Shown: piece after piece, positions 27,822-35,455 of the stretch
Layout of the letters: every line of letters starts with the position of its first letter
Numbering within the stretch: position 1 is the first letter of the stretch
Source: Cellulosilyticum lentocellum DSM 5427
Lineage (GTDB): Bacteria > Bacillota > Clostridia > Lachnospirales > Cellulosilyticaceae
Direction of reading: 5' to 3'
Assembly (NCBI RefSeq): GCF_000178835.2
Contig: NC_015275.1
Span: 889,001 to 953,000, forward strand
DNA length: 64,000 nt
Notes under the pieces: generated by a model
The model's database searches: none
What the model was told of the DNA's origin: nothing
Seen by the model: the letters and a program-made list of their open reading frames with translations, nothing else
Translations under genes and position numbers: made by a program

Positions 27822-28739
27822 TTATAGCATTTGTAAGAAAGTAGATTCATCTATAATTTCTAAATCGTAGCCTTCGGAAATTAGTAGTTCGGCTTTTTTG
27901 AGTTTTGAACTTTTTTCGCCATCCACAAATCTGGAGTAATCCTGAATACCTATAACAAGATAATTAGCAGATTTGCCTACAGTATCTTTGCAATGACCAC
28001 CAACGTCAACTACTTTTTGCATTGCATCTCTACGTAACATAGATGATAACGTACCGGTAAATATAACAGTCATATCATATAGAGGATGAGAGTCATCAAA
28101 AGAAGATGTAGTTGGCACAATATCCTTGGATGAAAGATTAGAAGATTTTTTTACACATTTAATATAGCCAGAAGGAGTATAGCTAGAAGAAGTAATTTTT
28201 CCAATTGTTAATCCTAACTTTGAATGTAAATCTTCAAAAGATGAAGTAGTATTTTGAATGAAAATATGATTAAGTAAAACAGCAGTTGCATGGGCATCTT
28301 CAAAGGCATGATGATGATTAAATTCAATATCTAAATATGAGGCAACAGTATCAAGACGGTAATTGATTAAATTAGGAAAGGTCTTTTTAGAAAGATTTCT
28401 TGTGCAACAATAGCTAAGCGTTGGTATAGGAATATTATATTTCAGTAATACATTTCTAAGAACACTTAAGTCAAAGGAAGCATAATGGGCAACAATCATA
28501 TGATCAGAAATAAAAGAAAGAATATCTGGCCATAATTCATTAAATGTAGGTGAATTACAAACCATATCTTGAGTTATGCCGGTTAACGAAGTATTAAATA
28601 AGTCAAAATCATCTTCTGGATTAATTAAAGAGTAAAAAGAGTCAACAATATTTCCTTCATGAACTTTTACCATTCCTAAAGAGCAGGCACTACTACGAGA
28701 AGAATTAGCAGTTTCAAAGTCAATAACAACATAATTCAT
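27822..28739 (-). CDS. DnaQ-like 3'-5' exonuclease fused to a BRCT domain
   Basis: 305 aa from ATG 28739 (MNYVVIDFETANSSR), behind AAGGGGG; a longer frame upstream has no such site. Residues 1-~165 form a DEDDh exonuclease: DFE motif, the AHYASFDLSVLR block, and HHAFEDAHATA. A linker of ~50 residues leads to a BRCT domain (MTVIFTGTLSSMLRRDAMQKV ... YLVIG) at the C-terminus. Such fusions occur on Firmicute chromosomes and mobile elements, where they probably act in DNA repair. Here it lies beside the repressor and is expressed in the lysogeny direction. Confidence 0.88.
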   Translation of the reverse strand: MNYVVIDFETANSSRSSACSLGMVKVHEGNIVDSFYSLINPEDDFDLFNTSLTGITQDMVCNSPTFNELWPDILSFISDHMIVAHYASFDLSVLRNVLLKYNIPIPTLSYCCTRNLSKKTFPNLINYRLDTVASYLDIEFNHHHAFEDAHATAVLLNHIFIQNTTSSFEDLHSKLGLTIGKITSSSYTPSGYIKCVKKSSNLSSKDIVPTTSSFDDSHPLYDMTVIFTGTLSSMLRRDAMQKVVDVGGHCKDTVGKSANYLVIGIQDYSRFVDGEKSSKLKKAELLISEGYDLEIIDESTFLQML

Positions 28740-28797
28740 ATAAATCCCCCTTATAATATGTATTTTAACAAAGTATATCAAAAAATAAAGGATAGCA

Positions 28798-29166
28798 CTA
28801 TTGATTTGTGCTATCCTTTATTTTTTTGATTAAATTTTCTATCAAATCCCAATCACTTTCATCAAGTTTGGCAAATGTCAACATAGTTTGTTTGATAAAG
28901 TCATTTTTACTAGCCAAGATTTTTCCCATTAGGTAAGCTAGTTCTTCGTCTCGATCCATTTGATTAAACATCTCACCGTTTCCAGTACGTAACCATTCTT
29001 CATTAACATTAAATTCATTGCAAATAAGCTTTTGCATCTGTTCGGTTAGATTATTTTCTCCATTCTCTAATTTAGAAATTGCCGTTTTTCGTACACCAAG
29101 TTTTTCACCAAAGTTTTCTTGTGTTAAATTAAGAGCTTTTCTAACAGACTTAATTCGTTCTTTCAA
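28798..29166 (-). CDS. XRE-family phage repressor
   Basis: 122 aa. An N-terminal helix-turn-helix (RKALNLTQENFGEKLGVRKTAISKLENG) is followed by a short helical C-terminal part, with no peptidase domain, so it is not a LexA/CI-type self-cleaving repressor. It is divergently oriented to the early genes and faces three operator copies. A likely own promoter (TTGTTG-N17-TGATAT on the reverse strand) has one operator in its spacer, implying autoregulation. It is the probable lysogeny repressor. Confidence 0.88.
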   Translation of the reverse strand: MKERIKSVRKALNLTQENFGEKLGVRKTAISKLENGENNLTEQMQKLICNEFNVNEEWLRTGNGEMFNQMDRDEELAYLMGKILASKNDFIKQTMLTFAKLDESDWDLIENLIKKIKDSTNQ

Positions 29167-29201
29167 TGGAATCTCCCCTTTCTATATACAAGATATCACA
29201 G

Positions 29202-29274
29202 TTAGTCCCTTAAAGCAACAAAAAGTATTGACAAAAACTATTAAAGGGACTAACATGTATCTATAAGGGACTGA
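29202..29274. promoter_or_regulatory. Repressor operator region with early promoter
   Basis: Three copies of a 10-bp element occur: TTAGTCCCTT (29202-29211, inverted), AAGGGACTAA (29244-29253) and AAGGGACTGA (29265-29274). The second overlaps the spacer and -10 of a rightward promoter, TTGACA (29228-29233) -N17- TAACAT (29251-29256). This is the expected layout of a lysis/lysogeny switch. Confidence 0.8.
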
Positions 29275-29292
29275 AAAGAAGGAGGAATTTAT

Positions 29293-29457
29293 ATGGAAAA
29301 GTTAAATGAAGTAGAAAAAGAAAAACTAAAGAAAAGATTTGAAAGCACAACAAGAATGTTGGAAGAATTACCAGAATTAGAGCAAAGATATGTAGCAGGA
29401 ATCATAGCAGGATTGTATTTTCGTTCAACAAGTAAAACGGAAGTAAAAGGAGCATAA
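29293..29457 (+). CDS. Small early phage protein, 54 aa
   Basis: It begins MEKLNEVEKEKLKKRFESTT and ends FRSTSKTEVKGA, behind AAGGAGGAA. First gene after the early promoter. It is charged and helical; the middle, LEQRYVAGIIAGLYF, is typical of small early proteins of Lachnospiraceae phages. Position suggests a Cro-like or anti-repressor role, but no helix-turn-helix is visible. Confidence 0.7.
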   Translation: MEKLNEVEKEKLKKRFESTTRMLEELPELEQRYVAGIIAGLYFRSTSKTEVKGA

Positions 29458-29459
29458 GC

Positions 29460-29768
29460 ATGGAATTAATGAAACCTATTTTAGAAGCAATTAGAGAAAT
29501 CATTAGAGAAGAAATTCAAGCAGTACCACAGACTAAAACAGAACGTTGGGTAAATAGTGAAGAACTATGTGAGTATTTGGGTGTAAGTAGAAGTTGGTTG
29601 GCACATAGAGTAAAAGAAATTCCACATTTAAAAAGTCCGGTTAGATTTAAGATATCAGAGGTTGAAAAGTGGATTTTAGAAAATGAAATGGAAGAGACAA
29701 AACAACAAATAGCAGCAACGGTAATTAAGAAAGGTAAGAAACCCAATAAGACATTTAAAGTAGTTTAG
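29460..29768 (+). CDS. Helix-turn-helix (excisionase-like) DNA-binding protein
   Basis: 102 aa. The central region (WVNSEELCEYLGVSRSWLAHRVKEI, then PVRFKISEVEKWILEN) is a MerR/excisionase-type winged helix in which the second strand reads through a substrate-like KxS..EKW. It lies 2 bp after the preceding stop. It could be the excisionase or an early regulator. A Lys-rich tail may add non-specific DNA contact. Confidence 0.75.
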   Translation: MELMKPILEAIREIIREEIQAVPQTKTERWVNSEELCEYLGVSRSWLAHRVKEIPHLKSPVRFKISEVEKWILENEMEETKQQIAATVIKKGKKPNKTFKVV

Positions 29769-29780
29769 GAGGTAATAAAT

Positions 29781-29987
29781 ATGGCTTTGAAAAAGGTAAA
29801 AGGCTATAAGAGATTAACCAAAGGGCAACAAGAACTGTTAGAAAGAGTATATGAAAAGCATATGCGAGCAGTAGAGGATGAAAGTAAGTGGGAGATTAAG
29901 AGTGTTATTTGGGAACGATCATATTTACGGGTTAGCTTTAAAAATGGTGAGTGGCTACATTATTCAATTAATGGAAATTGGTACTAA
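29781..29987 (+). CDS. Small early phage protein, 68 aa
   Basis: A basic N-terminal helix is followed by a short beta-rich part (IKSVIWERSYLRVSFKNGEW). The C-terminal half loosely resembles KTSC-type domains, but the match is too weak to name. It has an AGGAGGT site and lies 12 bp after the previous gene in one transcript. Confidence 0.65.
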   Translation: MALKKVKGYKRLTKGQQELLERVYEKHMRAVEDESKWEIKSVIWERSYLRVSFKNGEWLHYSINGNWY

Positions 29988-29999
29988 GGGGGAAAATGG

Positions 30000-30170
30000 A
30001 TGGGAATGAAAGCTAATGTAGGAGGAACAAAGGAACAAGTGGAAAGAAAGATAAGGATTTTAAAAAGCCTTATAGCAGCTGATAAGAATAAAGGAGATAG
30101 CAGGTCACTAGAACATCACAGCAAAGCATTAAATGAGCATGAAAAATACTTAAAGGAGGTATGGGGATAA
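30000..30170 (+). CDS. Small early phage protein, 56 aa
   Basis: It begins MGMKANVGGTKEQVERKIRI and ends EHEKYLKEVWG. Mostly helical, likely a coiled coil. AAGGGGG lies 7 bases before ATG. Unknown function. Confidence 0.6.
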   Translation: MGMKANVGGTKEQVERKIRILKSLIAADKNKGDSRSLEHHSKALNEHEKYLKEVWG

Positions 30171-30171
30171 C

Positions 30172-30264
30172 ATGACACAAAAAGAAAGGGAACAGATAGA
30201 TAAAAGCATATTAATTTCTATGGTAATATTTAGCTTTTTATCTATATGGATATGGTGTAAATAA
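30172..30264 (+). CDS. Very small membrane peptide, 30 aa
   Basis: A charged start (MTQKEREQIDKS) and one predicted membrane helix (ILISMVIFSFLSIWIWCK). It starts 1 bp after the previous stop, behind AAAGGAGG located inside that gene, and overlaps the next start (TAATG). Confidence 0.55.
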   Translation: MTQKEREQIDKSILISMVIFSFLSIWIWCK

Positions 30265-30398
30265 TGAATCTATTAATATTATCGGCAGTAGTAATCATTA
30301 CATCATGGAAATTTGGACAAACATGGATAGGAAGAAATGAGAGAGAAAAAGAAGTGAATATATCAACAGGAGATGTTGATAAATGTGTGGATAAATGA
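30264..30398 (+). CDS. Small protein with N-terminal membrane segment, 44 aa
   Basis: A hydrophobic start MNLLILSAVVIITSWKFG is followed by a charged tail ending DVDKCVDK. It overlaps neighbours at both ends by 1-4 bases, which supports translational coupling. Unknown function. Confidence 0.5.
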   Translation: MNLLILSAVVIITSWKFGQTWIGRNEREKEVNISTGDVDKCVDK

Positions 30399-30607
30399 GG
30401 TGTGATGTGCAAAGAATGACAATTGCAAATCCAAATAGTAGTACATACAGAATCCCAATAGAAAAAGTAGATTTATTTCGAGTAGAAAGCACAGGACTTA
30501 ATACAGCATTCATGGGAACTATGATTGATAGACTAGGGAAATATGAAGATTTAGGATTAACACCAGAAGAGATAAAGGGAATGTTAAAAGATGGAAGAAG
30601 AAAATAG
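30395..30607 (+). CDS. Small early phage protein, 70 aa
   Basis: The C-terminal part DRLGKYEDLGLTPEEIKGM is a motif often seen in small early proteins of Firmicute phages (RLAxYEDxGLxPEE type). ATGA overlaps the preceding stop; an internal ATG at 30416 is a possible alternative start. Function unknown. Confidence 0.65.
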   Translation: MRCDVQRMTIANPNSSTYRIPIEKVDLFRVESTGLNTAFMGTMIDRLGKYEDLGLTPEEIKGMLKDGRRK

Positions 30608-30611
30608 AAAA

Positions 30612-30643
30612 AGTCGGCTAGATTTCGCCAAAAACCTAGCCGA
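30612..30643. terminator. Hairpin upstream of rep
   Basis: A perfect 9-bp GC-rich stem GTCGGCTAG / CTAGCCGAC lies right after the small-gene cluster. No long T tract follows, so it may be a weak terminator or a structural element near a replication origin. From 30644 to 30780 only an AT-rich non-coding stretch is seen, a possible promoter/origin region for rep. Confidence 0.5.
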
Positions 30644-30794
30644 CAAAAGTTGTACATATAAAATTTTCAGATAATTAATTTTAACATATGTACAGCACAA
30701 AAAGCAAGTTCTTACAAGGATTTAATAGCCTTTTACTAACTTGATAAAGATATTATCTTACCGACATATACCTAATTTAGATAGGGGTGTAAAG

Positions 30795-31520
30795 ATGCCG
30801 TACATAGAAGAAAAATGCATAGCAGGAAAAACAATAGAGATAGAGAGAAAGTATAGTAGCAGATATAAGAAAAAAGGAATAACAAGAGGGAAGAACAAGA
30901 AGCCTACCACAGAGGAGCAAAAAGAAATAAATAATAGGATGGCTGAAAAGAAATTAAGAAGAAAAATAAATGCAAACTTTGGGGAGGGGGACTACCACTT
31001 AGTCCTTAACTTTAGACCAGAGGAAAGACCAAAGACAAAGCAAGAAGCAAAGAAGCAGATAGAGAACTTCATAAGAAGTCTTAGAAAAGAATATAGAGAA
31101 CAGAACATGGAACTTAAGTACATACATGTAATAGAACAGGGAAAGAATGGAGCAATGCATCATCACTTAGTCATAAATGAAATAGATCCTAAAACAATAA
31201 GCAAGGCTTGGAAGTTTGGAAGAATAAATATAAATCCACTTGATGAAACAGGACAATATGCAAAACTAGCAAGCTACCTCATTAAATACACATCTAAAGT
31301 AATAGGAACGGATAGAGCCATATACGGAAGAAGATGGAATGAAAGCAAGAATCTAAAAGAGCCAGTTGTAGAGAAGCGAATAGTAAAGGAAAAAGGCTGG
31401 TATAGAGAAGAAGCAAAGGCACCTAAAGGATATTATGTGCAAAAAGAAAGTATAGCTAAGGGCATTTGTCCTTATAGTGGCTATCCATATTTTAAGTATA
31501 CACTGGTCAAATTAGAGTGA
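30795..31520 (+). CDS. HUH-type rolling-circle replication-associated protein
   Basis: 241 aa from ATG 30795, 5-6 bases after ATAGGGGTG. The N-terminal part is basic. The core has a beta-strand motif KYIHVIEQGKNGAMHHHLVI, in which the HHH triplet fits the HUH metal site, and then YAKLASYLIKYTSK, which fits the catalytic Tyr-x3-Lys helix of Rep proteins (G2P/ORF2 type). It would nick one strand at a dedicated origin and start rolling-circle or single-strand-primed replication. No helicase loader or DnaB-like gene lies nearby. Assigned by motif pattern only. Confidence 0.7.
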   Translation: MPYIEEKCIAGKTIEIERKYSSRYKKKGITRGKNKKPTTEEQKEINNRMAEKKLRRKINANFGEGDYHLVLNFRPEERPKTKQEAKKQIENFIRSLRKEYREQNMELKYIHVIEQGKNGAMHHHLVINEIDPKTISKAWKFGRININPLDETGQYAKLASYLIKYTSKVIGTDRAIYGRRWNESKNLKEPVVEKRIVKEKGWYREEAKAPKGYYVQKESIAKGICPYSGYPYFKYTLVKLE

Positions 31521-31531
31521 GGGAGGTAGCT

Positions 31532-31696
31532 ATGATTCAGCAGGAAATAATAAAGCATTATAAAGAGCTAGAGGATAGAGAACAAAGTTACATAGTAGAG
31601 ATTCAAAAAATGATGTTGGAGAATAAGGAACTTAGAGAAAAAAATGAGAGGTTAAGGGAGGAGCGTAAACATGGGAAAGAGTGTAAGGAGAATTAA
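31532..31696 (+). CDS. Small coiled-coil protein, 54 aa
   Basis: It begins MIQQEIIKHYKELEDREQSY with a strong GGGAGGTAG site. Nearly all predicted coiled coil with a Lys/Glu-rich end (HGKECKEN). It overlaps the next start by 26 bases. Unknown. Confidence 0.55.
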   Translation: MIQQEIIKHYKELEDREQSYIVEIQKMMLENKELREKNERLREERKHGKECKEN

Positions 31697-32270
31697 TCCA
31701 GAAACTAAAGAAGAGAAAACATTTAAAAGCATTAGAGAAGCAGCAATAAGTATAAGTAATGGAACAGAAAAAACACCTTGGAGGTCACATAAATTAGGAC
31801 AAGCAATTAAAAACGAGGAAATATATAGAGGATACAAATGGGAAATCATAGATGAAGAAATAGTTTATGAAGATTGGATGATTGAATACATAAGAAAAAA
31901 TTATAAGGGAATAGAAAGTCTAGAAAGTATTGCAAAGGCAATAGGAAGAACGAAGATTCAAGTAAAAAACAAAGTAACGTATATGGGACTTAAAGAGAAG
32001 GCAAATATATGGGAAGTAGATACAAGGCTTATAGATTATAAGGCATTTAAAAACAAGGTAGATAGGATTAAGAAAAAAGTACATAAGGGAGCAAAAGTAA
32101 AGGTGAATATCTACAATGAAGACACAGAAGCGGATGGAAGAAAAACAAAAAGAACCATAGAAGCAGAAGTTGATGGGGCATATAGATGCTTTGTAAATGT
32201 AATAGTAAATGGAATTAGAAGATCATATAGGTATGAAGAGATACTTGAAGTTGAGGAGGAAATTAGATGA
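31671..32270 (+). CDS. Phage DNA-binding protein with NUMOD-like start and helix-turn-helix
   Basis: 199 aa. The first ~60 residues (VRRINPETKEEKTFKSIREAA ... RGYKWEIID) resemble a NUMOD1-type module that usually sits beside homing nucleases, here without a nuclease. Residues ~68-105 (DWMIEYIRKNYKGIESLESIAKAIGRTKIQVKNKV) form a SANT/HTH-like pattern. The remainder is beta-rich. A regulatory role in the early-to-replication switch is possible. Confidence 0.65.
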   Translation: MGKSVRRINPETKEEKTFKSIREAAISISNGTEKTPWRSHKLGQAIKNEEIYRGYKWEIIDEEIVYEDWMIEYIRKNYKGIESLESIAKAIGRTKIQVKNKVTYMGLKEKANIWEVDTRLIDYKAFKNKVDRIKKKVHKGAKVKVNIYNEDTEADGRKTKRTIEAEVDGAYRCFVNVIVNGIRRSYRYEEILEVEEEIR

Positions 32271-32653
32271 GAACAGTAGTAAACGGTGAATGGATGGGAA
32301 CAGAAGCAGAGGAGCAGATGTGTATATTTAGGTGGGCAGCATATGAACAAGCAAGAAGGCCAGAGCTTGCATTAATGTATCATGTGCCAAACGGTGGGAA
32401 AAGAGATATTGGAACAGCTAAGAAATTTAAGCTAGAAGGAGTAAAAGCAGGGGTACCAGATATAGTTCTTCCAGTATCAAGGGGAGGCTATCATGGCCTA
32501 TACATAGAACTTAAGGTAGGTAAAAACAAACCTAGTAAGGAGCAGCAGGAATGGCTACATAGATTAGAGGCAGAAGGTTATTATACAACATGGTGTATTG
32601 GAAGTAAGCAAGCAATAGAGGAAATACAAAACTATTTACAAATGATGAGGTGA
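32267..32653 (+). CDS. VRR-NUC domain nuclease
   Basis: 128 aa. A PD-(D/E)xK-type VRR-NUC fold: Glu in GTEAEEQMCIF, then GVPDIVLPV and YIELKVGKNKPSKEQQEWL with the catalytic Asp, Glu and Lys. Stand-alone VRR-NUC proteins are common in Siphoviridae replication modules and probably cut branched DNA. The start overlaps the previous stop by 4 bases. Confidence 0.88.
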   Translation: MRTVVNGEWMGTEAEEQMCIFRWAAYEQARRPELALMYHVPNGGKRDIGTAKKFKLEGVKAGVPDIVLPVSRGGYHGLYIELKVGKNKPSKEQQEWLHRLEAEGYYTTWCIGSKQAIEEIQNYLQMMR

Positions 32654-32657
32654 GGGT

Positions 32658-33443
32658 ATGAGAGTAATTAGTGTAATTAATTTAAAAGGTGGAGTTGGGA
32701 AAACGACAACAAGTGCAAACTTGGCATATGATTTAGCAGAATATCATGGTTGTAAGGTGCTAGTAATAGACAATGATAAACAAGGTAATATATCTCGTTT
32801 ATTTAAAGCCTATGATGAGGATGAAGATTGTGGCATGTATAAGGTGCTATTAGAGGATAAGCTAACAGACATAATAAAATATACAGACTATACCAATATT
32901 GATATCATCACAGCTAACATGACATTATTAAGTGCTAACTTAATGTTAATGCAAGAAGATACTGAGGAGCAGCACACAAGATTAAGAAATTACTTAAGTC
33001 AGTTAGAGAATTTGGATAATGAGACATATAGAGAATATGACTATGTGATTATAGATAATCCTCCAACAATAGACATGTGTGTTATTAATGCCTTGGCATG
33101 TACAGATGATGTAATAGTTCCAGTTAAAGTTGATAAATGGGCACTTGAAGGATTAGATATTATAACAAGTCAGATTAAAGAAGCAAAAGAGTTTAATCCA
33201 TGCCTTAATATACTAGGAGTATTAATCACAGCATTCAAGAAAAATGACATTAATGAAGCAGGTGAAGAGTGGATAAGGAAAAAAAGTGGATATCCAGTAT
33301 TTGAGACAAAGATAAGAAGAACAGAAAAAGCAGATGAAGCCACATTTTTTGAGAAGCCAGTTGGAGAGTATTCAACTAGAAGTGCAGCAGCAAGGGACTA
33401 CAAAGCGTTAACATTAGAATATTTGAGATTAACGGAAGAGTAG
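32658..33443 (+). CDS. ParA-family partition ATPase
   Basis: 261 aa. Deviant Walker A INLKGGVGKTTTSANLAY, A' motif VLVIDNDKQGN and Walker B YDYVIIDNPP are intact, and it has the short N-terminus of type Ib/chromosomal ParA. It would use the nucleoid to segregate DNA or position a complex. It is directly followed by a ParB-like gene (no gap) and so forms a partition pair inside an integrated prophage. Confidence 0.92.
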   Translation: MRVISVINLKGGVGKTTTSANLAYDLAEYHGCKVLVIDNDKQGNISRLFKAYDEDEDCGMYKVLLEDKLTDIIKYTDYTNIDIITANMTLLSANLMLMQEDTEEQHTRLRNYLSQLENLDNETYREYDYVIIDNPPTIDMCVINALACTDDVIVPVKVDKWALEGLDIITSQIKEAKEFNPCLNILGVLITAFKKNDINEAGEEWIRKKSGYPVFETKIRRTEKADEATFFEKPVGEYSTRSAAARDYKALTLEYLRLTEE

Positions 33444-33452
33444 GTGGAAACT

Positions 33453-34409
33453 ATGGCGAAGTTTAGTATTAGTGATCTAATGAATAACAAGAGCAAGGAG
33501 CAGCTAAACAAAGAGGTATATAGGCATATTAAAGTTAAACCACAAGATATGATACCTTCCGAAGATAATTTTTATTCTATGGACAGTATAGAGGAACTAG
33601 CAAAATCAATACTATTGGTTGGATTACAACAGCCAATAGTATTAGCTAAAGTAGAAGAAAGCTACAAGATCATAAGTGGACATAGAAGAAGAAAAGCTAT
33701 CTTATGGTTAATAGAGCAAGGATATAGCCAATTTGAAGAAATGGAAAGTCTATATACTGAAATGTCACAGAGTATGTTAAATCTATCGCTAATCATTGGT
33801 AATGCATTTACTAGAAAAATGACTGATTACGATTTGCTAGTACAGGAGCAGAGATTAAAAGAGGCACTAATTAAAGCTAAAGAAGCAGGAGAAATAGAGA
33901 TAAAAGGTAAGCTTAGAGATTGCATAGCAGAATTGTTAGGAATGAGTAGTACAAAGGTAGCACAGATAGAGGCTATCAATAATAATTTAGCAGAGGAAGT
34001 AAAAGAAGAGGTTATGAAAGGACAAGTAAGTTTTAGTAGTGCCTATGAAATGAGTAAAATTGAGCCAGAGCAGCAGAAAGAAGTGTTAGAAAAAGCAAAA
34101 GAGATAGAGGCAACAGGAAAAGATATTAAGCAAATGGTAATAGAGAAAAGAGAGCAGCAAAAGAAAGAGGAAATGGACAAAGAAGCCGAACCGACATTAA
34201 GAAGAACAGTAGGAGAGGAACAGATAGGACAAGTTATAAAGGTGTCAGAATCTAACACCATCAAAGCACCAATACAGATTGTTGAGTTTAAAGTACCAGA
34301 TGTATTACAGCAGTTATTAGAAATGTATCACCTTATACAAGAGGATGAGTTCATAAAGATTTTAGAAATATATCAAGCATGCAACGAAAGGATGAATGAA
34401 AATAACTGA
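33453..34409 (+). CDS. ParB-like partition/DNA-binding protein
   Basis: 318 aa from ATG 33453, with AGGTGG 5 bases before; a GTG at 33444 is less well placed. The N-terminus has a ParB/Srx domain (SMDSIEELAKSILLVGLQQPIV ... YKIISGHRRRKAIL), followed by a helix-turn-helix region (CIAELLGMSSTKVAQIEAI) and a charged C-terminal segment. Together with ParA it could stabilise an extrachromosomal form or act in transcription or DNA compaction. No parS-like iterons were recognised nearby. Confidence 0.85.
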   Translation: MAKFSISDLMNNKSKEQLNKEVYRHIKVKPQDMIPSEDNFYSMDSIEELAKSILLVGLQQPIVLAKVEESYKIISGHRRRKAILWLIEQGYSQFEEMESLYTEMSQSMLNLSLIIGNAFTRKMTDYDLLVQEQRLKEALIKAKEAGEIEIKGKLRDCIAELLGMSSTKVAQIEAINNNLAEEVKEEVMKGQVSFSSAYEMSKIEPEQQKEVLEKAKEIEATGKDIKQMVIEKREQQKKEEMDKEAEPTLRRTVGEEQIGQVIKVSESNTIKAPIQIVEFKVPDVLQQLLEMYHLIQEDEFIKILEIYQACNERMNENN

Positions 34410-34483
34410 AAAGATGTTAGCAAAGTGTTTTTTTATTGTTAGCTAGAATACGAAGTTCTAGAAAAGACTTATAGAATTTTAGG

Positions 34484-34511
34484 ATAAAAAAATAGGAGCC
34501 AATGAGGCTCC
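34484..34511 (-). terminator. Terminator of the DUF4145 gene
   Basis: The stem GGAGCC-AATGA-GGCTCC is followed on the reverse strand by TATTTTTTT. It faces the end of parB and could also limit rightward read-through. Confidence 0.75.
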
Positions 34512-34520
34512 AGCAAGAGA

Positions 34521-35198
34521 TTACTTACCTTTCTTTTCAGCTTGTTTCTGAGCAGTTGTTGTTAGTATTTTTGAGAATAAATTATCACGCTCATGTCGAT
34601 TTATATACCATTCCTTCATAAGTAACTCAATTAATACTATGAGATTTTCAGCTTCAGAAGGGTCAATATCTATAATGACACTAGTATCCTTCTCCATATG
34701 AGCACCAATATTACCAAGTTTTCGTAGTCCATCAAGTGCAGACCATAAGTCAGCTGGGATTTTTCCGTTTAATTCAGATATTTCATCGTACAAACTTCCC
34801 TTACTTATTTTCCAAAAGTCTCTAATCATACCTTGTAAACAACGTCTAGAAAGAGTGGCTGAAGCTTTTGGACTTAAATTAACAATGGCACAAGCTTCTT
34901 GGTAATCATTTCTGATTTGTTCAGGTATGTAGTCTGGGAATTGTTTGGCAACTGAATTAGGGTAAAAATTAGATGTCATATCTTTAACCTGATTTCCAAC
35001 TCCGGTTACTTTAATTGTTGACTTCATACATGATGGGCAGTTGTAAAAAGTTATTCTTACGGTTGAGCTATGACAATGGTTTTGCGAAATACTTATTATA
35101 TCTTCATTAGGCTTGTTAAAGCTTGGATGATATGAGCGTACGGTTGTATTATCAATTGACATAATTTGATTACAAAAAGGGCATGTAAAACCTGGCAT
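34521..35198 (-). CDS. Zinc-finger DUF4145-type protein
   Basis: 225 aa. An N-terminal zinc ribbon (FTCPFCNQIM ... YNCPSCMKSTI) leads to a helical DUF4145 domain with LSRRCLQGMIRDFWKIS, LWSALDGLRKLGNIGAHME and DPSEAENLIVLIELLMKE. DUF4145 proteins occur often beside or inside restriction and other defence genes, but their activity is not defined. It is transcribed against all surrounding genes with its own promoter and terminator, which marks it as an accessory (moron) cassette. Confidence 0.8.
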   Translation of the reverse strand: MPGFTCPFCNQIMSIDNTTVRSYHPSFNKPNEDIISISQNHCHSSTVRITFYNCPSCMKSTIKVTGVGNQVKDMTSNFYPNSVAKQFPDYIPEQIRNDYQEACAIVNLSPKASATLSRRCLQGMIRDFWKISKGSLYDEISELNGKIPADLWSALDGLRKLGNIGAHMEKDTSVIIDIDPSEAENLIVLIELLMKEWYINRHERDNLFSKILTTTAQKQAEKKGK

Positions 35199-35230
35199 AA
35201 AATCACATCCTTTATTATGTATTTGACTAG

Positions 35231-35264
35231 ATTTTACACCATGTTTAGTAAGAAGAATGTCGAA
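35231..35264 (-). promoter_or_regulatory. Reverse-strand promoter with Spo0A-box-like element (copy C)
   Basis: On the reverse strand TTCGACA (35258-35264) and TAAAAT (35231-35236) are 21 bp apart, before the DUF4145 gene. TTCGACA is the complement of the Spo0A box TGTCGAA. Confidence 0.55.
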
Positions 35265-35302
35265 ACAAGTAATAAAAGAAACAATTTGACTTTTGTTTAG
35301 GT

Positions 35303-35332
35303 AAAAATAAAGGCCCCTATGAACTAGGAGCC
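35303..35332 (-). terminator. Terminator of the small reverse-strand peptide gene
   Basis: GGCCCCTA / TAGGAGCC stem (one G-U pair) followed on the reverse strand by TTTATTTTT. Confidence 0.7.
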
Positions 35333-35353
35333 AGGTATTGAGTTAGACGTGGA

Positions 35354-35455
35354 TTAGATTACACCAAAAAGCTTAAGAATCATCAAAACATAATAAGTAC
35401 TTGCAATCACTTTATAGAAAGTATCCATATCTAACTGTAAAGCTATAGTCATCAT
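35354..35455 (-). CDS. Hydrophobic small peptide, 33 aa, toxin-like
   Basis: MMTIALQLDMDTF then YKVIASTYYVLMILKLFGVI. The ribosome site GGGAGGAGG is among the strongest in the window; an ATG at 35461 lies too close to it. The hydrophobic helix with a lone Lys near the end resembles type I toxins or small membrane proteins of phages. A promoter (TTGACC-N18-TATTAG) can be drawn on the reverse strand and a terminator follows. No antisense antitoxin promoter was proven. Confidence 0.45.
   Translation of the reverse strand: MMTIALQLDMDTFYKVIASTYYVLMILKLFGVI

Noticed and set aside
30298-30657. Reverse-strand 119-aa frame over the small early genes
   Set aside because: No ribosome site, and it lies opposite tightly packed overlapping forward genes.
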